Source: Dryocosmus kuriphilus (Eukaryota > Arthropoda > Insecta > Hymenoptera > Cynipidae). From it: a DNA stretch of 64,000 nucleotides. Positions within the stretch are counted from its first letter, which is position 1; each line of letters begins with the position of its first letter. Location of the stretch: NCBI GenBank assembly GCA_038277395.1, contig CM076192.1, positions 15,330,987 to 15,394,986 on the forward strand, in the 5' to 3' direction. Below, in pieces: positions 52,836 through 63,224 of this stretch. The notes beneath the pieces are model-generated. The model was not told the DNA's origin and did no database searches. It saw only the letters and a list, made by a program, of their open reading frames with translations. Both the position numbers and the translations under genes were made by a program.

Positions 52836-54059
52836 CTTCTCACTTCTCTGTAGAATTCAAAATAATCCGCTGAGTGTGTTCCAAGTCAACAAGTGAAGCA
52901 GAATGACGATATGCATTCATTTGCCTTCTTATATACTTATTTCTGAACAATTTCAATCAGAAAAGTGACGGAACATAAAATTTTCTCTCTTTTTCTTTCT
53001 TTCTTAAGTCCTCCGGCACGACACTCGCATGATATGAATAAGGCGCCATAAACAATGCTCCGGCTGGCACACTAATTGAATCTTGACCGTCATAAAATTT
53101 TGAGACACTTATCTAAACCTGTCAGTGAATGTCTGAATTTTGTAAAATTGGCAAAATAACTGATTATTTTTACATTAAGCCCTTAGTCAGTTTTATAAAT
53201 TTGTTGAACTTCTTTATGACATATACCATAATTTATATCCCATATAGTATCCTATATACTATATCGGTTATAGATTTCATCAGTCGCATTAAAAATAAGA
53301 ATTTCAAGTTGCTGACACGTTTCCCTGTTAAATATCTGTAACATCCTCATCAGAAATATTACTATTCAGATAGACTTCTGAATCAATATTTCGTTAACTT
53401 TAATTAGAGTTTATTCGAATTACAAGTTGAAAATTTGGGAAATTATATTATTATTTTTCAGTTTTAATCGGTATAATAAGATTGTGATTGCTCTAGAGCA
53501 GACTAAATAGATTTTTAGTTCATAGAGTATTCAAATTTTTTTCATCAGCACATTGTCTAAAAATCTAATCTAATCATTTTAAATTATTTGAAATAATTAA
53601 ATTTCTTCTGAAATCCAAAAGCTTTGAAATCCTCGAAAATCCTACCATATGTATTAATTGATCTTGTAAGATTCTTTTAAAAAGTTCTTCCAAAAAATTT
53701 AAAAACCGTTAAATTTGGTGTTTTTTTAATTGACTATTATCTATTGAAACCCTTCAATTCTCTAAAATTCAATAAAAATTTTTTAATTATTGAAATCTCT
53801 AGAAATCTCTTAGAATCTTTTAAATTCTTCGAAAATTCTTTGGAATCTCTTTGAACCTCTGAAAGGCCTGAAAATCCTTCAAAATCCTATAAAATGCATT
53901 GAACTTGTAAAAGTCCTTAGAAAATTCTTTGAATTTTTCTATATAATCAAAAAACAATCACAAAAACAGTGCAAAAACGGATAATATTCAAGTTTCAAAA
54001 AAGTGTTTTGCTACTGCGAAATTTGTGTTTTCGATCAAAACTGAGGTTTCTGAATTACA
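52836..54059. other. MULE interior, right side
   Basis: AT-rich non-coding DNA. Blocks inverted relative to the left side occur near 53290-53370 and 53938-54045. A stretch at 53600-53930 has repeated gaaat-c-ttcaaatcctt-like words, probably old tandem DNA. No gene seen. Confidence 0.55.
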
Positions 54060-54606
54060 AGTTTAAAATTTTGGGAATTACATTCAGGATCATGCAAACA
54101 TTCCTTAATGTATTTTATCTTCAATTTCCTAATTTTTACACTCTAAATCTGACTCAGAGTCAGCATTTGTTCATTTTTTGGGTAAAAAAACCTTTTATAT
54201 TTTTTATTTGACTACAATTCGTCATCAAAAATATAAATACCTCATTTAATAATTTTAAAAAGCGCGCGCTCTACGGCACATGCGCGGTAGAAGTAAGCCA
54301 GCGGCGAACAGACCGATCCCGCTTACCGCTGGCTGCGCCGAAGGGGGAATTGTTTGCCGAAAAGCGCAGTAGTGGGGGAAGAGAATGGAGGGGGCTGTTG
54401 GCGAAAAGGGATGGAGACAGAATTATAACAAGGAAAAGAAAGGGAGAGATAAGGTAAGTGCCTTCGAAGTGAGCTACGACACAGAATTATAACAAGGAAA
54501 GAAGAGGGAGAGATAGGTAAGTGCCTTCGAAATGAGAAAGCTTGAAACGGAATGTACGGCCAGCGCTCGACTTAGCCGAAACAATAGGCCTCCAACTGGG
54601 AGGCCA
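54060..54606 (-). repeat. MULE right terminal inverted repeat
   Basis: Inverted copy of 46612-47110. It contains an extra tandem duplication of about 65 bp (gacagaattataacaaggaa… at 54418 and 54481) absent from the left arm. Confidence 0.75.
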
Positions 54607-55507
54607 TCATTTCTTATACATTTTTTTGTATTCCTTCCGGAAAGCAACAATTCACATAAACGTCCTGAAAAATTGTATCATTTTTTTGTTAAAAAAAAAT
54701 TTCCACAACACTTGCGGACCTAAGGGTTTCAGGATTTCATTAGGACATCCTTATACCGGTAAGCAAAAAAATTGCTACTAGCAATTTGTTCTAGCAGAAA
54801 TCCTAATTTGACTGTGCTACTAAACCGCAAGAAATGCGGAAAAACAGACAACATTTTCGGAATTTTAGCCAATCAAATGTAATAATCACAACAAAGATGA
54901 GCTAATGAAAATCAGCGAATAGATTCATCTTTGTATATTGTATAATAAATTTAAAAATTATGTAACCATAAATAAGGATTAGATTTTATGAAAATTATCT
55001 TGGTGACCATTTTCGCCAGAGCGCACACAGTGCTCCTCAAGCATTGATAAGTTCGATTAAAATGTATCTACAAAATGTTTGGAGTTGGAGTTTCAAAAAC
55101 TACTTATCGCGAAATCTTAGCTCATTTTTTCGAGATATCTTGAAATTACGTTTCACAACATATTCACATATTTCAATCGTACTATTAAGTTTGATTTCAT
55201 TATTCCAAGGTCGACATTGGAATTTTATGTACATATATGAATACATATATGTATATAGAGTGCACTTGTATATTTATTTTATATATAGGTGCGTCAGTTA
55301 TGTAAGATGGTCACTTGTTTCTATCTAGCGCGCGCGCGTGGGAGAGAAGCAAATGACGATCAAGTACGCACTAGCATATATAACAAGGAAATAATTAAAA
55401 ATAGGTGTCCACCCAATCAGTTTTAACTCTGTCCATCACTGTTCAGCAGTGCCCAATTTAAATGAAAGCCTACTAAATTCCGATCACTTATTTTTTCCGG
55501 TTTCAAA
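54607..55507. other. AT-rich intergenic DNA
   Basis: No gene supported. Short tatatgta-type repeats near 55225-55290 and a (GC)n patch at 55328-55338. Confidence 0.55.
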
Positions 55508-57801
55508 ATGAATCTTCACATTTCTTCGCATGAAGAAAGTCGAAAAAAGTATGTGCATCTTGCGGTAAGAAGATTGTTTTTGGAAATATTATACTAAAGA
55601 AGTTTTTCATACGCGAAAAGATTGAGAATCTAATAGAAAACTAGACTCTGTTGGAGGACATGGGACAGAAGTGAAAATTCATTTTTTTTTTCCGAGCATG
55701 TGATAACGTCACGTCTATCGATTCACTCCCAATCTTGTTTTGTTTTGTATAGTGTTTCATAAGGAGTTTCACTTAAAAAAAATTGCTAATGAAAATTTCA
55801 ATTCAAGTTATGAGAAGTTTCTATTGAGTATCTGTAGAAAACGCTGTCTTGTTCTCCCCGATCACGAAAAAAGTATCTTCAATAGGCCCACACAATCTAT
55901 GCCAAATTATGAAGACTTGTAGTTACAAAAAGGAACTCATATAATGGAGAGCGATGGACGTAGTTGTTACTTTTGTTTAGCGGCAAGATACAAAGGTCAC
56001 TTGAAAGCCGAAAAAGGTCAAGGTCATAAGAGACACTTGAAAAATCAAATTGATGTTTCCAGTGGACTTTATGGATCTTCATATATCGATGAGAAAGCTT
56101 CAACATCAGTATACAATGAATAGTCCAGCAATGATATTCAACTTTGTAAAAGTTGCTTTCAGGAAATAGAAAAAGGTTATAACACATGGTTGTAATAATG
56201 CTTCAGAAAATGTAATGAAAGTTATTGAAAAACTCCTTAAAAAGCAACAAGATCAAGTTATTACCACCCTACTGAAGGAAAAGGCAAGCTTGCAAAGCAA
56301 TTGCAACAAACTGAAAAATGTTGAATTGACGTTAAGCGCTAAAGGCAGAAGTTCGAGAATTCTTCTGCACCAGATGAAAGAAAAAAGACCCGTTTTTTCA
56401 GTGGAAAATATGGATAATTTTTAAATCAATACTTGTGCATCAGCTATTCACATGAAGCAATTGGCTAATTTTTTGAGATGCAGTGTTGGGAAAAAATCTG
56501 TACCGACATATTATAGGGAACATGTTTCTGAAGAATCAAGAACATTGGAAAGTCTATAAAAACAGGGTGTATGTATATGAATTTGAATGCCATGATGAAG
56601 TTGCAATCGCAAAAAAAGAAAGGTCTGTTGTTTAGGCAGATGCTGAAGAGGTCCTTGAATTTTTTATACAGGAACGGAATATTATTGGAAATGTCCTTAT
56701 TAAACTTATGGCTGAATGTGCGCAAGGCTTTTTAAAAATATGCATGTTCATATTTCCAGAAGACTATTTATCTGAATTGGACAATGGCATTGGTGTTGAT
56801 TCAGACGTGCAAGATGATTTGGATATACCAACTAAGAGAAGAATATTATATTCTGAGGGTGGAAATGTTGGCAGAAAAGTAAGCTGACTAGTGTGTGTAG
56901 ATTGATAGTGTGCGTTGTGCCTCAAATAAAAGAAAGTTTGGAAATGTTGAGCTTTTATTTTATTTCATTAATCTTAACAATATTCCGTTCAAATTTGTGT
57001 CAGATTTCAAACTTTTACACATCATAAATGGTCAACAAACTACCATATCAAAGCATCCCTGCCCCTATTGTTTTGTTACACAAGTATACCTGAGGAATCG
57101 TGTAAACTCACCTAATAATGAGGTAACTGATGCCGATTATAGTACTAATACAACGAGATCTGATCATCCTATTAAATTAAAAACGTTCGGAGACGTAAAA
57201 AGAGACTACAAACAATTTTTTTGCACAGTCCAAAATAAGAAGTATTCGAACGAGTGTCAGAACACAATAAATCCTCCGCTTTTCAATGAAGATGACATTT
57301 ATATTCTTCAAGAAGGCGTCATTCTTGAGTAGCACCTTTCACAAGGCTTTGTGAATAATTTATTCTGGGATGGTATAGTTACCACTGTAGAGAATAGGCA
57401 TTAATGTGACCAATAAAATTGAAAGTTATCCCGAAAAACTATCATGGAGAATTTTTTTAGCGAAGTGCACATCGAAAAATTTTAAAGGATTCGGATAAGC
57501 GTATGATCCAAAAATTTATGAAGACATTAGAAATCTGCGTTTAGTACCTTTTTTAACTGCTTTCAAGGCTATGAACAATGTAGTTAGCTGCTGTTTTGCA
57601 TATCCTATTAATATATCTAAAGGATTGTTGACAGTTTTTAGATAACAGTGGGCTAGGCTCATGGTCAGAGCAAGCAGGTAAATCAACCCACCGCAAGTTT
57701 TTGAAATTCCGGAAGCGGCATAAAATGAATGTTCTTGAAGACCCTTCATATTCATTAAGGTTCAAGAAGGCATTTGTAGAATTCTCATCACAGCACATCT
57801 A
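55508..57801 (+). pseudogene. Decayed protein-coding gene of an unnamed (transposon-like) family
   Basis: Protein-like text appears in order on the plus strand: MNLHISSHEESRKKYVHL, KIANENFNSSYEKFLLSICR, RSCYFCLAARYKG with a later QLCKSCFQEIEKG (two Cys-x2-Cys pairs), then ANFLRCSVGKKSVPTYYREH. LIKLMAECAQGFLKICMFIF follows. The longest frame (56910-57332) has DFKLLHIINGQQTTISKHPC then PYCF, and TFGDVKRDYKQFF. The end (57640-57801) reads GLGSWSEQAGKSTHRKFLKF and closes at a stop. Similar proteins (DxKLL…CP-C…G…L…FW) are known to me as uncharacterised, repeated proteins of insects and cnidarians, probably transposon-borne; the family name is unknown to me. At least six frame changes or stops. 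Confidence 0.5.
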
Positions 57802-58199
57802 GATTTTAATGTAAAGGATCTCTAGAAAGATAAAAGAGAATAAAAATAAAAACAAAAAAATTAAAAATTGAAAAAAATTGAAAAAATTAAAACTGGTGGA
57901 ATTAAAAAAACGAATTAACAGAAAATTGGACCATAATACCACTACGTCCACGTCGTTGGTCTCGGGACAAGCTAAAAGTTGTTTATTAATGAATATATAT
58001 GGTTCAAAAGATTTGAAAATCTTCTCGATAGAAGTGAAGTTACTATAATATATCAAGATATTCTTTCTGCGATCGTTCTGCAAGATATAAAAATTATCTT
58101 TTTCGATTTATAATTAGTAAATTATTAATACATATAATAAATAAATAATATAATAATAAACTAATAAATTATTAACAAATTAATAATTTTCCAATTTTT
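57802..58199. other. A/T-rich spacer
   Basis: Long runs of A and AAT-type words; no gene seen. Confidence 0.6.
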
Positions 58200-58731
58200 A
58201 TGAAATATGGGTTAGAAAGAAAAATTACTGATAGCTTACTTATCAATCTTTTTAGCTCCCAGCAATGGTTGTCAAACAAATTAAAATATGTAAAGAGAGA
58301 TCAATGTATTGACAAAATTAATAAACTAAAACAAAGTTTTCTAGAACATCAAAATAAATTTCGAGAAATTAAAGTGAATAAATGGTTTAAAAATATATCA
58401 AATGTAACAATTATAGATGATGTTGCTGAAATCTTAGCTTGTACATTTGGTATACCATAGAGATCTTATAAAATTCCAGTCAATAATATCATTGCTAATA
58501 TCGAAGAATGTATACATAACATTGAAAAGGAAGACAAAAAGTCAAAGTTAAAAAAATTAGTCACAAATTTAATTTCAAATCACAATAAAATCCACAAATT
58601 TAATAACACTAATTAAGTTCAGGAAACGGTAAAATAGTTTTAGAAAGATCATGAAAAGTTACTGTTTTTAAAAGCAGATAAAGGTAACATTATGGTAGCA
58701 GGTAATAAAGAAGAACTATTGAAAATATTCT
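58200..58731 (+). pseudogene. Penelope-like RT, N-terminal block
   Basis: Reading WFKNISNVTIIDDVAEILAC then FGIP and a stop, continuing IPVNNIIANIEECIHNIEKE and FLKADKGNIMVAGNKEELLK. NLS-x-T…E…L-LG-KF and LKADKGN-x-VV are the N-terminal RT signatures of Penelope-like elements. Stops at 58458, 58614 and about 58637 show decay. It ends at the insertion. Confidence 0.7.
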
Positions 58732-58738
58732 TAAAAAT

Positions 58739-60194
58739 CTGCCCGCTTCGCGGGTAGAATCTCATCGCGTGCTTCGTCTAGGGCGCGCGGTCTGGTGGTC
58801 ATCGTGCTTCGCACTCCGATATATTTAAGCCTCGCGCTTCGCGCTCGGATGTTTTTGGTCCTTGCACATCGTGCTCGGTATTCGTTACTTGGGTCTTAAA
58901 ATTTCAAAACACCTACTTTTAATGAAATTATTAAATTTGAACTCGCTTCAAATTTTATTCTGTATAGTTTTGCCTCATTATTCAACTTTGGAGAATTATA
59001 TAGCCTTACAATTTTTTGTTTTTTTTTCCAGAGAATACAGAATGTGAAAATAATTTATTGTGGAAAAGTTCCTATCGAACCACGTAGTTTTTATGTGGAT
59101 GAATATATAGGAAAAAATCTGCCCGCTTCGCGGGCACATTTTCATCGCGCGCTTCACGCGAAGTATGAGCGTGTCTAGGTCGCGCGTCTGTTGGCACTCG
59201 CGCTTCGCGCTCGATAGGTTATTTACCTCGCGCTACGCGCTCGGTGTTTATGGATCGTATAATCCTTTAAATTAAAAATTACAGAAGAAATTATTTTCTT
59301 AAGGCTCGATCGACCTTAAGGAATACATTCTCATCATGACACTCGCGCTTCGCGCTCGATAGTTACATTTTTTTAAAACACATTGTAGATTGGTAAAGTT
59401 TTTTTTGTGATTTTCCAAATTTTCACAATGCAGGATTTCGATTGCTAGAAGTAAAACGATGAGTCTTATAAATAAATTTTGTATCTCTTTTCAAGGTGAA
59501 CAATTCTGCTTGTTAATATTTTCTCATATCTTGCATAGTTTTGCTGAAAAGTGGTTTTCTTTATATTTCATAATATATTTCACGAATAACCCAAAAACTA
59601 CCCGTCTGTTCAAAAAAATGATAGAGAGCAAACTTGTGGATCTTTTTGAGGTGAACAACTTTGCTTACATATTATAATTTTTTTCTTATCTTGAATATTT
59701 TAGCAAGAAAACACAGTTTTTTATTTTTAATAACGTTTTCTCGTTTAAAAAAAAAAACCGTGCATTTTATCAAAAAATATTTTAAACAAAATTTGTACAT
59801 TTTTTTGAGGTGAACAATTTTACTTTCTGTTGTTTTTTCTGTATCTCGCATATTTTAGCCGAAGAATGGATTTTTTTGTTTTCTGAAAAAAGTTTTTGAT
59901 GGATAAAACCATAACCACTGGTCAAAAACGGCTGGCTAACGAACTTATCCTTTCTTTTTACCCGCTAAAGAAGTGTACCAAAGCGCAATTCAATCCGATT
60001 AGTCCTTCGAAAGTTATTGTGGAAACAGACGACGACGACGACGACGACAACGACAAGAACAACAATAGACAGACTGACACCGTCGTAAAACATGTTTTTT
60101 TGGATTCAGAGGGTCACGAGACGTCGTGATTGCATGAAATCCGCGAAAGTCATTTTTCACATAAAACTAGTACCTTCTCATTGAGATGAGAATG
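58739..60194 (+). repeat. GC-palindrome family, copy C (compound: heads at 58739 and 59119)
   Basis: It begins ctgcccgcttcgcggg and ends attgagatgagaatg, with taaaaat on both sides (58732-58738 and 60195-60201). A first GC head (58739-58860) is followed by about 240 bp of other sequence, then a second complete head (59119-59370) and body to the tail. Heads hold palindromes such as ctcgcgcttcgcgctcg and ctcgcgctacgcgctcg. The body has 153-bp modules (landmarks about 59478, 59634 and 59790), then MDKTITTGQKRLANELILSF and ISPSKVIVET. A (gac)n run at 60029-60050 lies in that block. Confidence 0.8.
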
Positions 60195-60201
60195 TAAAAA
60201 T

Positions 60202-60597
60202 AACACTTTACACAAAAATTTAAGAGCAAGTTTGGTTCCTTCAACAGAAGACAAATTTAATGATATTATAACCAGATGGGAAAAACAAACTTACATTAAT
60301 GGTAGAGTAGCATATCGTATAGAAACACATGATAGTGAAGTAGCTAAAGCTTATGCTCTCCCCAAAGTCCACAAAACGGACTTAAATTGGAGACTTATTG
60401 TTTGTTCCATTGGAACACGTATTCACAATTTAGCAATATATTTCGCTACAATTTTTAAACCAGTTTCTGGAAAAACTGAATCATTTATAAAAGGCAGCTG
60501 GGATTTCAAAGATAAATTAAAAAATATTATAATTCCAAACACACACTCCATAATTTCGTTGGATGTCGTTTCTATGTTTGACAGTATCCCATTATAG
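60202..60597 (+). pseudogene. Penelope-like RT, palm block
   Basis: It includes KFNDIITRWEKQTYINGRVA, then AKAYALPKVHKTDLNWRLIV (the Y-GLPK-HK box, here YALPKVHK), NLAIYFATIFKPVSGKTESF and HSIISLDVVSMFDSIPL, with the first catalytic Asp in LDVVSMF. It stops at 60597 right after the motif, so the second Asp pair (YADD-like) is missing. Penelope RTs prime on nicked DNA. Confidence 0.8.
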
Positions 60598-60884
60598 TCC
60601 AGTCATTGAAGGTTTTCCGCTCTGAATTCTTTCAGAAGAGACCAATGGACATGAAATTTGAACAGTAGTTATGAAGTAGCTCAAAGAAAAAATGTTATAG
60701 GGTGCAGATGTGCTCTTTTGCCCTAGGGGTGGATGCCACTTCTTCTCAGGGGTGGAAAGCATGATATTCAAAATAACCACAGAAATCGATCGAGCAGCGA
60801 ATTCTAAGTAAAAAGTTTCCTATGAAGTTATTTCAGTAAATTAATACTTTTTGACTTATTCGTGATTGAAAATGATGGTTTTTA
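60598..60884. other. Spacer between Penelope fragment and copy D
   Basis: Contains cctaggggtggatgccactt and caggggtgg words that look like part of another dispersed repeat. No gene. Confidence 0.5.
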
Positions 60885-62144
60885 CATTCTCATCAGAGAA
60901 GGTATTAGATTTATGCAAAATTTGACTTTCGCGGATTTCATGAAATCTCCACGTTTTAAGACCTCCTGAATCCGAAAAAATGGTTTTTACGACCGTGTCT
61001 GTCTGTCTGTTGGCGTTGTCGTCGTTGTCGTTGTCGTTGTCGTTTGTCGTTGTCGTTGTCGTCGTTGTCGTTGTCGTCTGTTCCCACGATAACTTTCGAA
61101 GGACTAATCGGATTGGATTGCGCTTTGGCACATTTCTTTAAGGTCCAAAAAGAAAGGACGAGTTCGTTAACCAGCGGTTTTTGACCAACGGTTATGGTTT
61201 TATCCATCAAAAACGGTTTTCACAAAATCAAAAAATCCATTTTCCGGCTAAACTATCAGAGATACAAAAAAAATGTAAGAAAGTAAAATTGTTCTTCAAA
61301 AAGTCTACAAATTTTGTCTTAACCGTTTTTTGATAAAATGAACGGTTTTTGATTTAATCAAGAAAACGCTATTAAAATTAAAAAACTGTGGTTTCCCGCC
61401 AAAATATTCAAGATACCAAAAAATAGTAATGAACAAAGTTGTTCAATTTAAAAAGATCTACAAATTTTGTTTTAACCATTTTTTCATAAAATGCACGGTT
61501 TTTGTTTTAATCGATAAAACGTTATTAAAAATGAAAGATTTCAAATTCTCTGCCAAACTATGGAAGATACGAAAAAATAATAATAAACAAAGTTGTTCGT
61601 CTCCAAATTGTCTACAAATTTGCTCTCTATCATTTTTTTGATCAGACGCGTAGTTTTTGAGTTCTTCGTGAAATATGTTATGAAATATAAAGAAAACCAC
61701 TTTTCAGCAAAACTGTGCAAGATATGAGAAAATATTAACAAGCAGAATTGTTCACCTTGGAAATAGCTACAAAATTTATTTATAAGACTCATCGTTTTAC
61801 TTTTAAGAATCGAAATCCTGTATTGTAAAAATTTGGAACATCAAAAAGAGCTTTACCAATCTATAATGTGTTTTAAAGAAACGTAATTATCGAGCGCGAA
61901 GCGCGAGTGTCATGATGAGAATGTATTCCTTAAGGGCGATAGAGCCTTAAGTAAAATAATTTCATTGTAATTTCTAATTTAAAGGTTTATACGATCTATA
62001 AACACCGAGCGCGTAGCGCGAGGTGAATAATCTATCGAGCGCGAAGCGCGAGTGCCAACAGACGCGCGCCCTAGGCGCGCTCATACTTCGCGCGAAGCGC
62101 GGCGCGCGTAGCGCGCGATGAGAATGTGCCCGCGCAGCGGGCAG
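60885..62144 (-). repeat. GC-palindrome family, copy D (most complete)
   Basis: Inverted relative to copy C. From its tail (cattctcatcagag, 60885) it has the MDKTITVGQK…ISPSKVIV block (60956-61210 on the minus strand, with a gttgtc hexamer array at 61012-61080), four modules of about 153 bp (landmarks 61302, 61456, 61610 and 61765) and a long GC head (61890-62144). The head ends cgcgcagcgggcag, preceded by gatgagaatgtgcc. No stop-free frame spans it. Confidence 0.85.
61012..61080. repeat. (GTTGTC)n-type hexamer array
   Basis: Imperfect gttgtc/gtcgtt repeats within copy D; the equivalent place in copy C has (gac)n, and in copy A ttgttgttgatgttg. It is a length-variable hotspot of the family. 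Confidence 0.85.
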
Positions 62145-63040
62145 ATTTTTTTTTTTGTAAAAAGAATGTCTTTGAACGGTTTTTTACAAATTACTCAAAA
62201 ACCTTACATTTCATCAAAAAAATTGTTCGTAACAAAAATGAAGCTTATAAAATAAGAAGAAAATCGCTTCTTTATTTCTGTAGATGTAATACATACCGAG
62301 TTACGGCTGGCTGAAGATGACTGTCCGCCTAAAACTGAATTCAAAGCATTTAGCTTTAAATAAGGAAAAACGGAAAATTTTTCGAGGAAAATGCATACAA
62401 TATTTTTCAAAGTACTTGAAAAAACCTTTAAAATGAGCTTTGGTTCAAGTCTTAGCATGAAAATAACGAAGTTATGATGAAAATAAAACTGTTTACTGGC
62501 TTTTTCGGACAAAAAGTCAGTATTAAAACAAATGGCTTTACCATAAGGTTTGAAACTGAAAGTAATCCTTCTACACTTTACTTTATTTATATTCTAATAA
62601 TATGATCTAAAAGTTTCAGCGAGTTAGGGTGCTTATTTTTAAAAAAATTTTGATAAATTTGAAAATAATTATTCAAATTTCTTTAAAAAAAATTTTTTTT
62701 CAAAGAATAGTTCAAAAACTAAAGAGGATACGTAAAAAATGCTAGAGTATAAAAATGAAGGTTTTTTTACGGAATATTTTTATTTTTTTAATTTATTTAG
62801 TATGAAAATAATTGAGATTCACTGCTAGAATCTCGCATTTGAGTGCGAGGACTACGTATCTCGAGCCATTCAAACTGCAAAATCTCAAAAACAAGGGGTT
62901 CGAGAAAACTCAACTCTACAGGTTGAAATTTTTCGCAAAATGATGTTTGGAACGATTAGATAGCGTGAAAGTTAAGGAAGTTATCGTTGAAAAACCAGTG
63001 GTATTTTCTTCGGTAAAATTTTCGGTGTATGACAATATTT
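62145..63040. other. AT-rich DNA, no gene seen
   Basis: The first 100 bp continue with catcaaaaaaattgttcgta-like text resembling a diverged 153-bp module; the rest has no coding frame. Confidence 0.5.
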
Positions 63041-63133
63041 TTATTTTGCACAATTTTTGGGCATTGTGTCTCATCTATCTGCATGTGTATATATATGAAG
63101 ATAGATGAGACATAAAGTTCAAAAATTGTGCAA

Positions 63134-63140
<7 letters not shown>
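63041..63140. repeat. Inverted repeat, about 40-bp arms
   Basis: Left arm 63041-63080 (ttttgcacaatttttg…tgtctcatctatct) and right arm 63099-63140 are inverted copies with a few mismatches and an 18-bp spacer. It could form a hairpin; it abuts the (AT)n tract and the mariner edge. Confidence 0.8.

Positions 63141-63223
<83 letters not shown>
63137..63223. repeat. (AT)n microsatellite
   Basis: About 43 AT dinucleotides running directly into the mariner TIR start. Confidence 0.95.

Positions 63224-63224
<1 letters not shown>

Larger units (their letters stand above)
46612..54606 (-). mobile_element. Long-TIR MULE carrying a FLYWCH transposase gene, with nested mariner
   Basis: Sequence at 46612-47110 recurs inverted at about 54060-54606 (shared cgagcgctggc, gcgcatgtgccgt, ggaatgtttgcatgatcct, caaatgctgactctgagtc-like text). 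That is an inverted repeat of about 500 bp, typical of Mutator-like elements. The interior contains a minus-strand FLYWCH/MULE gene and arrays of repeats. Exact tips and the 9-bp TSD could not be fixed. A 2.9-kb Tc1/mariner element sits inside the gene. Beyond the 500-bp arms the two sides share further blocks, but in rearranged order. Confidence 0.7.
58200..60600 (+). mobile_element. Penelope-like element remnant, split by a GC-palindrome repeat
   Basis: Two reading blocks of Penelope-type reverse transcriptase (58200-58731 and 60202-60597) lie on the same strand with the GC-palindrome element 58739-60194 between them. The first ends in the RT N-terminal KADKGN motif; the second starts just downstream of it in the expected order. 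No GIY-YIG endonuclease or terminal pseudo-LTR is found. The element is truncated at both ends. Confidence 0.75.

Noticed and set aside
58739..62144. CRISPR array or bacterial REP contamination suggested by palindromic GC units
   Set aside because: No regular repeat-spacer pattern, and the units are embedded in eukaryotic repeats and Penelope sequence on both sides.
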